From the NCBI GenBank assembly GCA_018648685.1, contig JABGQT010000083.1, positions 1 through 42,816 of the forward strand: a stretch of DNA of 42,816 nt, given 5' to 3'. Below are positions 32,779-40,699 of the stretch, in pieces. The notes below the pieces were generated by a model. The model searched no databases. It saw nothing but the letters and a program-made list of their open reading frames with translations, and was not told where the DNA came from. The DNA is from Anaerolineae bacterium. Lineage in GTDB: Bacteria > Chloroflexota > Anaerolineae > Anaerolineales > Villigracilaceae. Within the stretch, counting starts at the first letter, position 1. The number at the start of each line of letters is the position of its first letter. The position numbers were made by a program, and so were the translations under genes.

Positions 32779-33894
32779 ATGGACCCCGTCAAAATTCTAA
32801 AACGTGCCTGGCAAATCTTATGGAACTATAAAGCTCTTTGGGTATTCGGTTTTATTTTGGCTCTCACCGCTGCCGGCTCATCAGGTGGAAATGGCAATAG
32901 TGGGAGCAGCTACCAAGGCAGCTACGATGAACCTTCTGGTTACACGTCAACTGCCGATACCCCGGAAGAGTTTTTCATCGAAGCCAAAGAAGTATTCAAC
33001 AACATCCTGGAAAAAGGTGTTCCTGAAGCAAATATTACAGGCGATGAACTAGTTACCGTGATCTGGAGCATCGTTGCCTTTTTTGTGATCATGATGCTCA
33101 TCAGTATTGCGATGACATTTGCTCATTACGTTTCGCAAACCGCGCTTATCCGCATGGTAGACGAATATGAAAATACAGATACCAAGATGACCATAAAGGA
33201 AGGCTTCAAGATCGGTTGGTCTCGTACCTCCTGGCGTTTGTTTTTGATCAACCTGATCGTTTATATCCCAACATTTTTGCTAATGGCCCTGCTGATCGCA
33301 GATGGTATAGCTATTTACAATATGGCTATCAATGGAGGTGAATTTTATACCACAGCTAGTTTTATCGCTCTGATCGGGTTTACCTTCCTGGCTATTTTCG
33401 TCACGATGATTCTCATGGCTGTACTGCTATTACTGCGTCAATTTGTCTGGCGAGTATGCGTTTTCGAAGAAATAGGTGTACGAGAATCCTTCCGGCGCGG
33501 CGCGGCGATGGTCCGTGAAAACTGGAAAAATATAGGTGTGATGTGGCTGATCATGCTTGGCTTGGGCGTTGCCTGGATGATCGTATCTTTCATTGCTTTC
33601 TTCATCTTGCTCCCGGCTGTATTCATCACAGCTATCTTGGGCGCAATTATTTCAGCAATTCCGGGTATGATCCTGGTCGGCTTCTTCAGCCTCTTCCTGA
33701 ATGGCTACCTTCCCTGGATCGTCGGTGCTATATTTATCGCCCCTCTATTCTTTATCCTCGCCTTCTCACCATGGATCATACTATCTGCTTGGCAGGCAAC
33801 TTATACATCCACCGTTTGGACACTCACCTACCGCGAGTCAAAAGCGATGGATACCTTATCTCCGGAAATGGAGATTGAACTAACAATAGAATAG
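32779..33894 (+). CDS. Polytopic membrane protein of unknown function
   Basis: The 371-residue protein begins MDPVKILKRAWQILWNYKAL and has about six to seven membrane helices. A Gly/Ser-rich outer loop (about 35-60) follows the first helix. The layout resembles glycerophosphoryl-diester-phosphodiesterase membrane-domain or DUF975-like proteins. A good AGGAG site precedes the start, and TATAGT about 30 bp upstream may be its -10 box. It ends at a shared terminator facing the mevalonate island. Function is unknown. Confidence 0.75.
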   Translation: MDPVKILKRAWQILWNYKALWVFGFILALTAAGSSGGNGNSGSSYQGSYDEPSGYTSTADTPEEFFIEAKEVFNNILEKGVPEANITGDELVTVIWSIVAFFVIMMLISIAMTFAHYVSQTALIRMVDEYENTDTKMTIKEGFKIGWSRTSWRLFLINLIVYIPTFLLMALLIADGIAIYNMAINGGEFYTTASFIALIGFTFLAIFVTMILMAVLLLLRQFVWRVCVFEEIGVRESFRRGAAMVRENWKNIGVMWLIMLGLGVAWMIVSFIAFFILLPAVFITAILGAIISAIPGMILVGFFSLFLNGYLPWIVGAIFIAPLFFILAFSPWIILSAWQATYTSTVWTLTYRESKAMDTLSPEMEIELTIE

Positions 33895-33908
33895 AGTTAT
33901 CTCTTACA

Positions 33909-33948
33909 AAAAATCCCTGTCAGATTTTTACGCCTGGCAGGGATTTTT
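33909..33948. terminator. Bidirectional intrinsic terminator
   Basis: A 15-bp stem with one mismatch (33909-33923 with 33934-33948, core TCCCTG/CAGGGA) ends in five A on the left and five T on the right, so it can terminate from both sides. It lies between convergent genes. Confidence 0.9.
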
Positions 33949-33954
33949 GCTTTC

Positions 33955-35100
33955 TCAGATAGCTTCCAGAATATGCGTCACTGCTGTGGATGCGGGCCCG
34001 CCGAGCGATTGGATCATCCCAACAGCGTCCGTGTCGCTCTCATCCCGAAGCTTGGTAGCTGCTTCCACAGCTTGGTACACGCCCGTAGCGCCTCCCGGAT
34101 ATCCCCGTGCTTTGAGTCCTCCCGCTATGGCACAGGGGATGCGCCCTTCAGGCGTGATCGCGCCATCTCTTGCCAACTCCCAGCCTTTGCCTTTTTCAGC
34201 AAATCCTGCCGCTTCTAACGAGAGCGCGGCGTAAATGGAATAAGCATCATGATATTCAAAGAAGCTGATCTCGTCGCGGGTGATGCCCGCCTTTGATAGC
34301 GCATTTTCTACGGAGCGACGCGCGGCATCGAAGGTTAACGGATTTTTCCTGTCGTGGAGGGTCAACATATCGGAAGCGGAAGCAGACCCAGAGACACGTA
34401 CGAGGCGGTGATGATTATGGGCAGGCAGAAGCTCGGAGCGAGTCAAAATGATCGCGGCTGCGCCATCCGCTGGGGGTGCGGCATCAAAGATATTTAATGG
34501 AGGAGAAACCATGCCCGCGCGCGCATAGGTGGCGGCTTTGATGGCACGCTGAAACATGGCATTGGGATTCTCGGCCGCGTTGGCGTGCGCGGTGACGGGA
34601 AAGCCCGCAAGACCATCAGCAGGAATATTATATTCATGGAAATAACGCTGCATGAGCATCGCGGCTTGGGAGGTGGGGGTGAGACCCTGCACGGCTTCAA
34701 AATCGCTGTCGGTAGCGGTGGCGAGGGCGTCTTCGACTTTTGCATCGACAAGATCGGTGAATTTCTCTACGCCAACGACGAGGGCAACATCGACCATGCC
34801 ACTTTTTACGGCGAGATAGCCTTGTCGGAGAGCCGCGCCACCGGAGGCTCCGGCGGCTTCGATGCTGGTGGCTTCGATGCCGATCAGCCCGCTAAAATCG
34901 GCGATGAGTGCGCCAAGATGCGCCTGCCGCGAAAGGTTGGGTGCGAGCATATTGCCGACGAAAAGGGCTTGGGGGCGCAGCCCGCCCGCATCTTTGATAG
35001 CGGCTTCGAGGGCGAAATGAGCCAGCTCACGGATGGAGAATTGCCAATGTTCGCCGACCGCTGTCTGTCCGATACCGGCGATAACGATATTGTCTGTCAT
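33955..35100 (-). CDS. Archaeal-type thiolase homologue lacking catalytic Cys and His
   Basis: The 381-residue protein aligns by eye over its whole length with archaeal acetyl-CoA acetyltransferases/SCP2-type thiolases (FVGNMLAPNLSRQAHLGALI, ADGAAAIILTRSELL, GGLKAR). At the nucleophile site, where the family has EAACASGG, it reads EAAGASGG (Gly84). The GHP motif is GYP (Tyr334), and HDCF is HDAY (284-287). The nucleotides clearly give GGA and TAT there. Classical thiolase chemistry should thus be lost. It is encoded last in the mevalonate island, after HMG-CoA synthase. It may be a scaffold or acyl-CoA-binding partner, as archaeal thiolase and HMG-CoA synthase form one complex, or it may be decaying. 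Confidence 0.85.
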   Translation of the reverse strand: MTDNIVIAGIGQTAVGEHWQFSIRELAHFALEAAIKDAGGLRPQALFVGNMLAPNLSRQAHLGALIADFSGLIGIEATSIEAAGASGGAALRQGYLAVKSGMVDVALVVGVEKFTDLVDAKVEDALATATDSDFEAVQGLTPTSQAAMLMQRYFHEYNIPADGLAGFPVTAHANAAENPNAMFQRAIKAATYARAGMVSPPLNIFDAAPPADGAAAIILTRSELLPAHNHHRLVRVSGSASASDMLTLHDRKNPLTFDAARRSVENALSKAGITRDEISFFEYHDAYSIYAALSLEAAGFAEKGKGWELARDGAITPEGRIPCAIAGGLKARGYPGGATGVYQAVEAATKLRDESDTDAVGMIQSLGGPASTAVTHILEAI

Positions 35101-35126
35101 AAAGGTTTTACCTTGAGTTTTGAATG

Positions 35127-35231
35127 GGACGTGGATTTGCGCAGATTAGGCGGATTCTCGCTGATTTTCAAAAACTTAAAAAGGTTTTGACTCCGCATAA
35201 ATCCGTCCAATCCGCAAAATCTGTGTTCTGT
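35127..35231. repeat. GCGGATT-type imperfect palindromic repeat, copy 1
   Basis: Left arm GTGGATTTGCGCAGATTAGG and right arm ATCCGTCCAATCCGC enclose AAAAACTTAAAAA (35170-35182). The same core is in the repeat at 35516-35609. It fills most of the gap between the thiolase homologue and the small membrane protein gene. Confidence 0.75.
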
Positions 35232-35248
35232 TTTTGCTTGAAGATTCA

Positions 35249-35485
35249 CTAATTCTCTTCAGGAAAAAGCTGGTGCCAAAACCCTGCAATGATCAAGCCC
35301 GCGAATAGTAGCGCGATGAAGAAATTCAGCAAAATGGAGATGCCGGGAAAAGCAGCACCTATTAATTGCATTGGGATCCCTATAAGAATCATAAAGCTGC
35401 CTAATAACTTCCCCCGCTTTCCTCCGATAATGAAAAAAACCGCACCCATAGCGAATAAAATACCAACTGTTTTCCACATTTCCAT
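35249..35485 (-). CDS. Small membrane protein in the mevalonate island
   Basis: The 78-residue hydrophobic protein has two to three helices (about 5-21, 27-45 and 49-70), with a short basic loop GGKRGKLLG and an acidic C-terminus. It lies between the thiolase homologue and HMG-CoA synthase, framed by two copies of the same palindromic repeat. In archaea a DUF35 zinc protein commonly links these two enzymes, but this protein has no Cys and is unrelated. No family recognised. Confidence 0.6.
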   Translation of the reverse strand: MEMWKTVGILFAMGAVFFIIGGKRGKLLGSFMILIGIPMQLIGAAFPGISILLNFFIALLFAGLIIAGFWHQLFPEEN

Positions 35486-35515
35486 AATTCTTCTCCTTTT
35501 AGCTTTTATCGTAAT

Positions 35516-35609
35516 GGAACGCGGATTCTGCGGATTAGGTGGATTCGCGCAGATTTAAAAACTTAAAAATCCGCGAAATTCCGTTAAATCTACCAAATCC
35601 GTGTTCTAT
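35516..35609. repeat. GCGGATT-type imperfect palindromic repeat, copy 2
   Basis: GGAACGCGGATTCTGCGGATT (left) faces CCAAATCCGTGTTC (right) around AAAAACTTAAAAA (35558-35570). It ends 5 bp before the HMG-CoA synthase stop codon region, between that gene and the small membrane protein gene. Confidence 0.8.
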
Positions 35610-35613
35610 TCTT

Positions 35614-36678
35614 TTACTTCATCAAAATCTTGCCACGCATCCGAGCGTATGTTGCATAATCAATTTCTTTGCGGCGAGCGATATAATCTTGGGTTTTCAG
35701 CGCTTTATCGCGGCGTTCGAGAAGGGCATCTGTGACGAGAATGGACATTGAGTCTGCCCCTGCGCCGGAACCGAAGGAGGTCATCAGAATGCGGTCGCCG
35801 GGTTGGGCGATATCGAGGGTGGCGGTTAGTCCGATGATCGCTGCACCAGAGTAGGTGTTACCGATAACGGGAGCGAGCAATCCCGGCTCCCATTGTTCGG
35901 GGCTAAATCCGAGCATCTTCGCCGCCCGTGTTGGGAATTTGGCATTCGGTTGATGGAAAATAGCATAGTCATAATCCGATGAAGTCGTGCCCATCTCTGC
36001 CATCAGGGTTTTGGTGGCTTGGCTGACATGTTCAAAATAAGCCGGTTCACCCGTAAACCGTGAACCATGTTCGGGATATTTCTGATAGGCACGTCGCCAA
36101 AAATCGGGGGTGTCGGTGACATAGGAGTAAGTCGCTTCGATAACCGCCAGTGAATTCTCGGCAGGTCCCAGTACAAAGGCTGCGCCACCCGCTGCGGCAG
36201 TATATTCGAGGGCATTGCCGGGTTTTCCCTGCGCGGTATCCATCCCGATGGCAAGGGCGTAATCTGCCATTTCGGAGCCGACCAAGCCCATCGCGGCGAC
36301 CATCGCTTCTGTTCCGGCTTTGCAGGCGAATTCCCAATCCCCGGCTTGGATGTGGGGAACAGCGCCGATGGCTTCCGCAACGATCGTGGACGTGGGCTTG
36401 ACAGCGTATGGATGGGATTCTGACCCGACCCAAACAGCGCGGAGTTGATGCGCATGAATTTCTGCGCGTTTAATCGCATTGCGGGCGGCTTCGATGGACA
36501 TCGTCGCCACATCTTCATCCAGACCGGGGACACTCTTTTCTTTGATCGGCAAGCCGCCCTGTCCACCTGTCCAGACACGAGCAATCTCTGTCGCGGGGAG
36601 GCGGTAACGCGGCACATACGCGCCGTAGCCGATGATCCCGACGGGGCGGGCGGGTTGTAGTAATAGGTTTTTGGTCAT
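35614..36678 (-). CDS. Hydroxymethylglutaryl-CoA synthase, archaeal type
   Basis: The 354-residue protein has the archaeal short HMG-CoA synthase fold: [20 protein letters not shown] at the start, Glu87 (GSESHPYAV), nucleophile Cys119 ([10 protein letters not shown]) and His242 ([18 protein letters not shown]), with [20 protein letters not shown] near the end. All catalytic residues are intact. It condenses acetyl-CoA with acetoacetyl-CoA to HMG-CoA, the second step of the mevalonate pathway, whose next enzyme is encoded 2.5 kb upstream. Chloroflexota such as Roseiflexus are known to use a mevalonate route. Confidence 0.95.
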   Translation of the reverse strand: MTKNLLLQPARPVGIIGYGAYVPRYRLPATEIARVWTGGQGGLPIKEKSVPGLDEDVATMSIEAARNAIKRAEIHAHQLRAVWVGSESHPYAVKPTSTIVAEAIGAVPHIQAGDWEFACKAGTEAMVAAMGLVGSEMADYALAIGMDTAQGKPGNALEYTAAAGGAAFVLGPAENSLAVIEATYSYVTDTPDFWRRAYQKYPEHGSRFTGEPAYFEHVSQATKTLMAEMGTTSSDYDYAIFHQPNAKFPTRAAKMLGFSPEQWEPGLLAPVIGNTYSGAAIIGLTATLDIAQPGDRILMTSFGSGAGADSMSILVTDALLERRDKALKTQDYIARRKEIDYATYARMRGKILMK

Positions 36679-36689
36679 TGATTTCTCCG

Positions 36690-36740
36690 TTTTTTCGACG
36701 CGAATTTACGCGAATCAGCGAATTACGCGAATATTTTTGT
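36690..36740. repeat. GCGAATT-type repeat fragment
   Basis: CGACGCGAATTTACGCGAAT and CGAATTACGCGAATATTTTT match the left arm of the outer repeat at 18744-18791, including GCGAATATTTTT. Only one arm is clear here. It lies in the gap upstream of HMG-CoA synthase. Confidence 0.55.
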
Positions 36741-36767
36741 AAGGCTGAAAGTTAAATTCACAAGGTT

Positions 36768-37553
36768 CTACTCTTTGCGCGCAATGATTTGATAATAGCG
36801 TGCGAGTAATTTATAAGGGTATTTGTCTGTTAATTCAAACTCTATTTTCTCAAGTTGATCTTGAGTTTCTGGATCAGACTTTTGTTCATTATCACCCCAG
36901 TAATCATAAATATTTCTGATGCCATAATCGGATTCTATAGTGGCATTAGCTTGCTTTAGCATTTCAGCAATCTCTTCGGCGGAGTAATTGATTAATGTTG
37001 TATCAAACAAATATCCATGATGCTCTCTTGTACCGATCTCTGCTAAGGCAGTTTGCAAATCACCACGTAAAAATGCTCTTTGATAAGGAATGGAATAACG
37101 GTTGATACTTATCAGTGAAATAAACCCATCTGATTTCAGTAAATCAGTTAGTTTCTTCACTAATAATGAAACATCTTCAACATATTGAAGCACATTATGG
37201 CAAAGAATTAAATCGAACTTGATGTTTGAAAAAAGAGAATCTATTTCTTGAATATCGGCATGGTATATCTTGAAATTATTCTCTACTTTTTTTGCAGAAG
37301 CCAATTTATTTGCTTCTACAAGCATCTCTTTAGAATAATCAACAATATGAATGCTGTGTCCTGCTTCTGCGAAGTAAAGAGAATCAAGACCGTTGCCACC
37401 ACCTGCATCTAAAATTTGGAGTTGCTCACCATTCTTAAGATGCTTTGCTATATTAGCTTTCACCAATTTATATTTTAGCTTTTGCCAAGGATGTTCTTGC
37501 TCCGTTTTCCATCTGGACATACTGTTGTTAAACACATCTGCTGATGTTGTCAT
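36768..37553 (-). CDS. SAM-dependent methyltransferase (SmtA/CmoM-like)
   Basis: The 261-residue protein has motif I ILDAGGGNGLDSLYFAEAGH near residue 48, then VDYSKEMLVEA, LILCHNVLQYVED and a post-core INRYSIPYQRAFLRGDLQ. The pattern HNVLQYVED and overall length resemble the CmoM/SmtA group, which modifies tRNA wobble uridine, but a small-molecule target is equally possible. The start overlaps the duplicated nucleotidyltransferase stop by ATGA. Confidence 0.85.
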   Translation of the reverse strand: MTTSADVFNNSMSRWKTEQEHPWQKLKYKLVKANIAKHLKNGEQLQILDAGGGNGLDSLYFAEAGHSIHIVDYSKEMLVEANKLASAKKVENNFKIYHADIQEIDSLFSNIKFDLILCHNVLQYVEDVSLLVKKLTDLLKSDGFISLISINRYSIPYQRAFLRGDLQTALAEIGTREHHGYLFDTTLINYSAEEIAEMLKQANATIESDYGIRNIYDYWGDNEQKSDPETQDQLEKIEFELTDKYPYKLLARYYQIIARKE

Positions 37554-39136
37554 GAATTTTCCCTTTTGCTAAAGTCTATTGTGAACTGCATTAAAGCCAT
37601 TGTTTCATTCTTTTTGCTAATATCTGAATCTTCTTTCCAACTCAACGCCCATTCAATCAGGTCACGCCATTCATCAAAACTATTTTTCACCCAACGTGCA
37701 GACGCGGGCTTAGAGGCAATCTCATCATTCTCGAAGGTGCAGAGCATACGGCACATGGTCAAAATAGCATAGGCTTGATAATCTTGTTTTTCTAACTTGA
37801 TGGGGTTCTCTAGCATAGGAATCCACCACTCGTTTAGAAACTCTAAAATAGCTCCGTGAATATCTTTTACGCTGACAGGATCAATAAAACTTTTGGGGTC
37901 TATTCCTTCAACAATAACCGCATTCTTTCTCAAAAGATGACGTTGAATAATCCAATGACTTTCGTGCCCTGCGAGATAAAATGCCCCTTCATGGACGCTG
38001 GGGTAAGGTCCATTTTCAGGGTTGTAGTGGCGCATATCTTCTTGTGGGGCATATGAGCCTTCAAGTTGGTATGCCCATTTTTTGTCAACCTTAGATAGTT
38101 CAGCGTGCATCTCTTCCAGAGCGGAGATTATCTCATCAGAGAGTTTTTCTGTCGTTACGCAAAGGAAGTCAATATCACTGCTCTTAAGATTGAAATCTCC
38201 TGTAATCAGAGAACCGTGTAAATATAAGCCCACAAATTGTTCGCCAAGAATGCTTTTTGCATTGGCTAGCAGATGGTCAATGATGTTGTTGACTTCGGGA
38301 TATGGCGTTGGGTAGTTTTTTTGCATCTGATTGTTTTCTAACGCATAGCAAATAAAGTCTAAAGTTTCCTTTATTTCCTCTGTTTCAGCCTTCCAACTTG
38401 GATTTCGCCGTCCAATCCAAGCTCTTTCAATCAGAGAATTAAAGTGAGGGGAAAGAGTTTTTTGTGCCCATTTTGCGGCAACTTGTTTTGAAGCACCAGA
38501 GCCGTGTTCGAGTGTGTATTGAATTCGGCATAAAGTTAGCACCACATAGGATTGATACCCGCGATGGGTTATCTCTTCGGGGTGGTCAAGGAAATTGCTT
38601 GCCCAACTTTCTAAAAAGGCTAGTGCCGCTTCACGCAATTCATCGGATGAAACAGGAGAAATCAGCGTTTGTGGAACAAGCCCCATCATCGTGATACCGC
38701 GTTCTCGTATATCCTCACACAAAAATACCCACTTTGCCCACCATGCTTTGCTGGAGACAGGATTGTCAATTTCTATTCTGTGAAGATGCTCGTTTTTGCC
38801 TCTGTCAATATGTACATGAAAAGCGTGGATAGGGTCATACTCTTGAAGAGATTGATGTGGAATATAAGAACCTTCCAACTGTATAGCGCACCATAAATCC
38901 ATCGTAGCGATGTTTTTGTGCATGGAATCCAGTTCTAAAAAAACACCATCATTAGTCTCATTATTGGTGACAACAATATAATCCACATCACTATTACGAT
39001 CAAAACCACCGTTAGCGAGTGAGCCATAGAGATACATGCCGACAAAATTATTTCCTAAAATAGTCCGTACATTTCTCAACACTTCTTCTAAAACAAGATT
39101 GACTTCGGGATATGGCGTTGGGTATTTTTTTTGCAT
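37550..39136 (-). CDS. Tandem-duplicated AadA-like nucleotidyltransferase (two fused copies)
   Basis: The 528-residue protein is two homologous halves of about 265 residues. Each begins with MQK-(K/N)-YPTPYPEVN, then a polymerase-beta nucleotidyltransferase core (GSLANGGFDRNSDVDYIVV; GSLITGDFNLKSSDIDFLC), then a DUF4111-like helical C-terminus with QLEGSY. This is the AadA/aminoglycoside adenylyltransferase architecture, but aminoglycosides are not implied. At the junction the second half still begins with Met after ENNQ, so a gene duplicated and the first stop codon was lost. Both GS...DxD metal sites look intact. Confidence 0.9.
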   Translation of the reverse strand: MQKKYPTPYPEVNLVLEEVLRNVRTILGNNFVGMYLYGSLANGGFDRNSDVDYIVVTNNETNDGVFLELDSMHKNIATMDLWCAIQLEGSYIPHQSLQEYDPIHAFHVHIDRGKNEHLHRIEIDNPVSSKAWWAKWVFLCEDIRERGITMMGLVPQTLISPVSSDELREAALAFLESWASNFLDHPEEITHRGYQSYVVLTLCRIQYTLEHGSGASKQVAAKWAQKTLSPHFNSLIERAWIGRRNPSWKAETEEIKETLDFICYALENNQMQKNYPTPYPEVNNIIDHLLANAKSILGEQFVGLYLHGSLITGDFNLKSSDIDFLCVTTEKLSDEIISALEEMHAELSKVDKKWAYQLEGSYAPQEDMRHYNPENGPYPSVHEGAFYLAGHESHWIIQRHLLRKNAVIVEGIDPKSFIDPVSVKDIHGAILEFLNEWWIPMLENPIKLEKQDYQAYAILTMCRMLCTFENDEIASKPASARWVKNSFDEWRDLIEWALSWKEDSDISKKNETMALMQFTIDFSKRENS

Positions 39137-39162
39137 TTGTGTTTTTGAAAGATTTGTGTGTA

Positions 39163-39193
39163 GACCTGACAGGTTTCCAAAACCTGTCAGGTC
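39163..39193. repeat. Perfect palindrome, GACCTGACAGG type
   Basis: GACCTGACAGGTTT (39163-39176) and AAACCTGTCAGGTC (39180-39193) are perfect 14-bp arms around CCA. It lies between HMG-CoA reductase and the nucleotidyltransferase gene. It could end the reductase transcript but lacks a T-run. Confidence 0.9.
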
Positions 39194-39222
39194 TCATTGC
39201 TCAACTGAATACTGAAAACTGA

Positions 39223-40590
39223 TTACCGACCACCGAGAATCTTCTCTGCCCTATCAACTCTCACCACGCCCTCCGTCACCATCTGCGCGGCAACCTTCTC
39301 CACCATCTCTCCGCTTGCGCCTGCCGCGATGGCGACCTGCCGTGCGTGGAGGGACATATGTCCGCGTTGGATGCCTTCGGTAGCGAGGGCACGCAGGGCT
39401 GCCATATTTTGTGCCAAGCCAACGGCGACGATAATTTCAGCGAGTTCGGAGGCAGTTTTTACGCCCATTAATTTGAGCGCGGCTTGCGCAGTGGGGTGCA
39501 CTTTCGTCGCGCCGCCAACGATGCCGACCGCCATCGGCATTTCGAGGGTGCCGACGAGATTGCCATCCACATCTTTGCCCCAAGTGGAGAGAGATGTATA
39601 TTTTCCATCTCGCGCGGCGTAGGCATGTGCGCCTGCTTCGATGGCGCGCCAGTCATTGCCGGTGGCGATGACGACGGCATCCACGCCATTCATAATACCT
39701 TTGTTGTGGGTTGCGGCGCGGTAAGGGTCAACGGCGGCGAAGGCGTAGGCTTCGATAATGCCATCGCGGACTTGCTCGCCAGAAAAGCTCCCACCCTCCG
39801 CCCCCTTCCTAAATCCTTCCCCCTGAGGGGGAAGGACTTGCTTCTCTCCCCCCACGGGGGAGAGACCGAGAGAGGGGGCAGTCTCAAAGGCAAGAACCTC
39901 CACAGGAATCACACACCGCACCCGCGCCATTCTTCTGTCTGATAAATTCGATAATATCTTCAAATGCACACGCCCGCCCGTCAGGGCTTCGATGCGTGGA
40001 GCGAGTTTTTCGCAGGCAGTGTTGACGGCGTTTGCGCCCATTGCGTCGCGGACATCGTAGGTTAGGTGAACGACGAGAAATTCACCTATTGGAGAGCTTT
40101 CGATTACGCGCAATTCTATATCTCGTGCGCCGCCGCCGAGTTTCTTTAAGATAGGGTCAATACCATCTACTTCTGCTAATAAACTATCGCGTTCTTCATA
40201 TATGGCCATCTTCGCGGCGTGGATGTCTGCAACATCCAAAACCTGCATTTGCCCGATCATTTCGGGGGCAGATGTTGTGGCGAAAAAGCCGCCACCTTTG
40301 CGGGCAAGTTTTGCCATAAATGACGCGCCTGCCACAACCGAAGGTTCTTCGATGACCATCGGTACGAGTCTGTCAACGCCGTTGATCTTGAAATTAAGAC
40401 CAATGCCGAGGGGCAGGTTATGCGTGGCAACCACGTTCTCTACCATCTTCTCTGCTTCTTGCGCAGCGAGCAAGCCGGAGGTCAAGAGCGGAGCGAGTTC
40501 TTCCACATCCATCTCGGAGGCTTTGGCGAGGGAATCGAGGCGTTCATCCAAAGAAAGTTTATAAAATCCTGCAATCCGTGAGTTCGTCAT
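39223..40590 (-). CDS. mvaA: Hydroxymethylglutaryl-CoA reductase, class II, with an in-frame repeat insertion
   Basis: The 455-residue protein follows class II HMG-CoA reductase: SRIAGFYKLSLDERL, the Glu in MVIEEPSVVAGAS, the Lys in AATHNKGIMNG, the Asp in IATGNDWRAIEAGAHAYA and the His in GIQRGHMSLHARQ. All four catalytic positions are present. Typical class II enzymes have about 425-430 residues. The excess is an insert of about 31-33 residues near 236-268, just before FSGEQVRDGIIEAYAFAAVD, encoded by a GC-rich palindromic repeat (39790-39882). It reduces HMG-CoA to mevalonate for isoprenoids. AAGGAT precedes the start. It is the first gene of the mevalonate island. Confidence 0.95.
   Translation of the reverse strand: MTNSRIAGFYKLSLDERLDSLAKASEMDVEELAPLLTSGLLAAQEAEKMVENVVATHNLPLGIGLNFKINGVDRLVPMVIEEPSVVAGASFMAKLARKGGGFFATTSAPEMIGQMQVLDVADIHAAKMAIYEERDSLLAEVDGIDPILKKLGGGARDIELRVIESSPIGEFLVVHLTYDVRDAMGANAVNTACEKLAPRIEALTGGRVHLKILSNLSDRRMARVRCVIPVEVLAFETAPSLGLSPVGGEKQVLPPQGEGFRKGAEGGSFSGEQVRDGIIEAYAFAAVDPYRAATHNKGIMNGVDAVVIATGNDWRAIEAGAHAYAARDGKYTSLSTWGKDVDGNLVGTLEMPMAVGIVGGATKVHPTAQAALKLMGVKTASELAEIIVAVGLAQNMAALRALATEGIQRGHMSLHARQVAIAAGASGEMVEKVAAQMVTEGVVRVDRAEKILGGR
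39790..39882. repeat. GC-rich palindromic repeat inside the HMG-CoA reductase gene
   Basis: The insert holds two hairpins, CCTTCCCCC-tga-GGGGGAAGG (39815-39835) and TCTCCCCCC-acg-GGGGGAGA (39844-39863). It is read in frame and contributes Pro/Gly-rich residues such as SPVGGEKQVLPPQGEG. The intergenic cluster at 9831-10012 has a similar CCCC/GGGG character. Confidence 0.85.
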
Positions 40591-40603
40591 TTTTTTATCC
40601 TTA

Positions 40604-40638
40604 TAACCTTGCGAAGGTTTGAAGCCTTCACAAGGTTA
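40604..40638. repeat. AACCTTG hairpin repeat in the HMG-CoA reductase leader
   Basis: AACCTTGCGAAGG (40605-40617) pairs with CCTTCACAAGGTT (40625-40637) with one mismatch and a 7-nt loop. It begins 14 bp upstream of the HMG-CoA reductase start and would lie in its 5' leader if transcription starts further upstream. Confidence 0.75.
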
Positions 40639-40676
40639 TTTTACAAAAGTTTTCTAGCAAAAGCTATCAAAGTGGT

Positions 40677-40682
40677 TATAAT
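40677..40682 (+). promoter_or_regulatory. -10 box for the histidine kinase gene
   Basis: TATAAT ends 17 bp before the ATG at 40700, with AGGAG (40691-40695) in a short leader. No clear -35 box. Confidence 0.5.
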
Positions 40683-40699
40683 AGGCGGCGAGGAGTATT

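Noticed and set aside
36768..37553. UbiE or a quinone methyltransferase linked to the mevalonate genes
   Set aside because: Only general SAM motifs are visible; no family-specific quinone methyltransferase motifs were found.
37550..39136. Aminoglycoside resistance gene
   Set aside because: The fold matches AadA-like nucleotidyltransferases, but the sequence is divergent and duplicated and the context is chromosomal metabolism; no substrate can be claimed.
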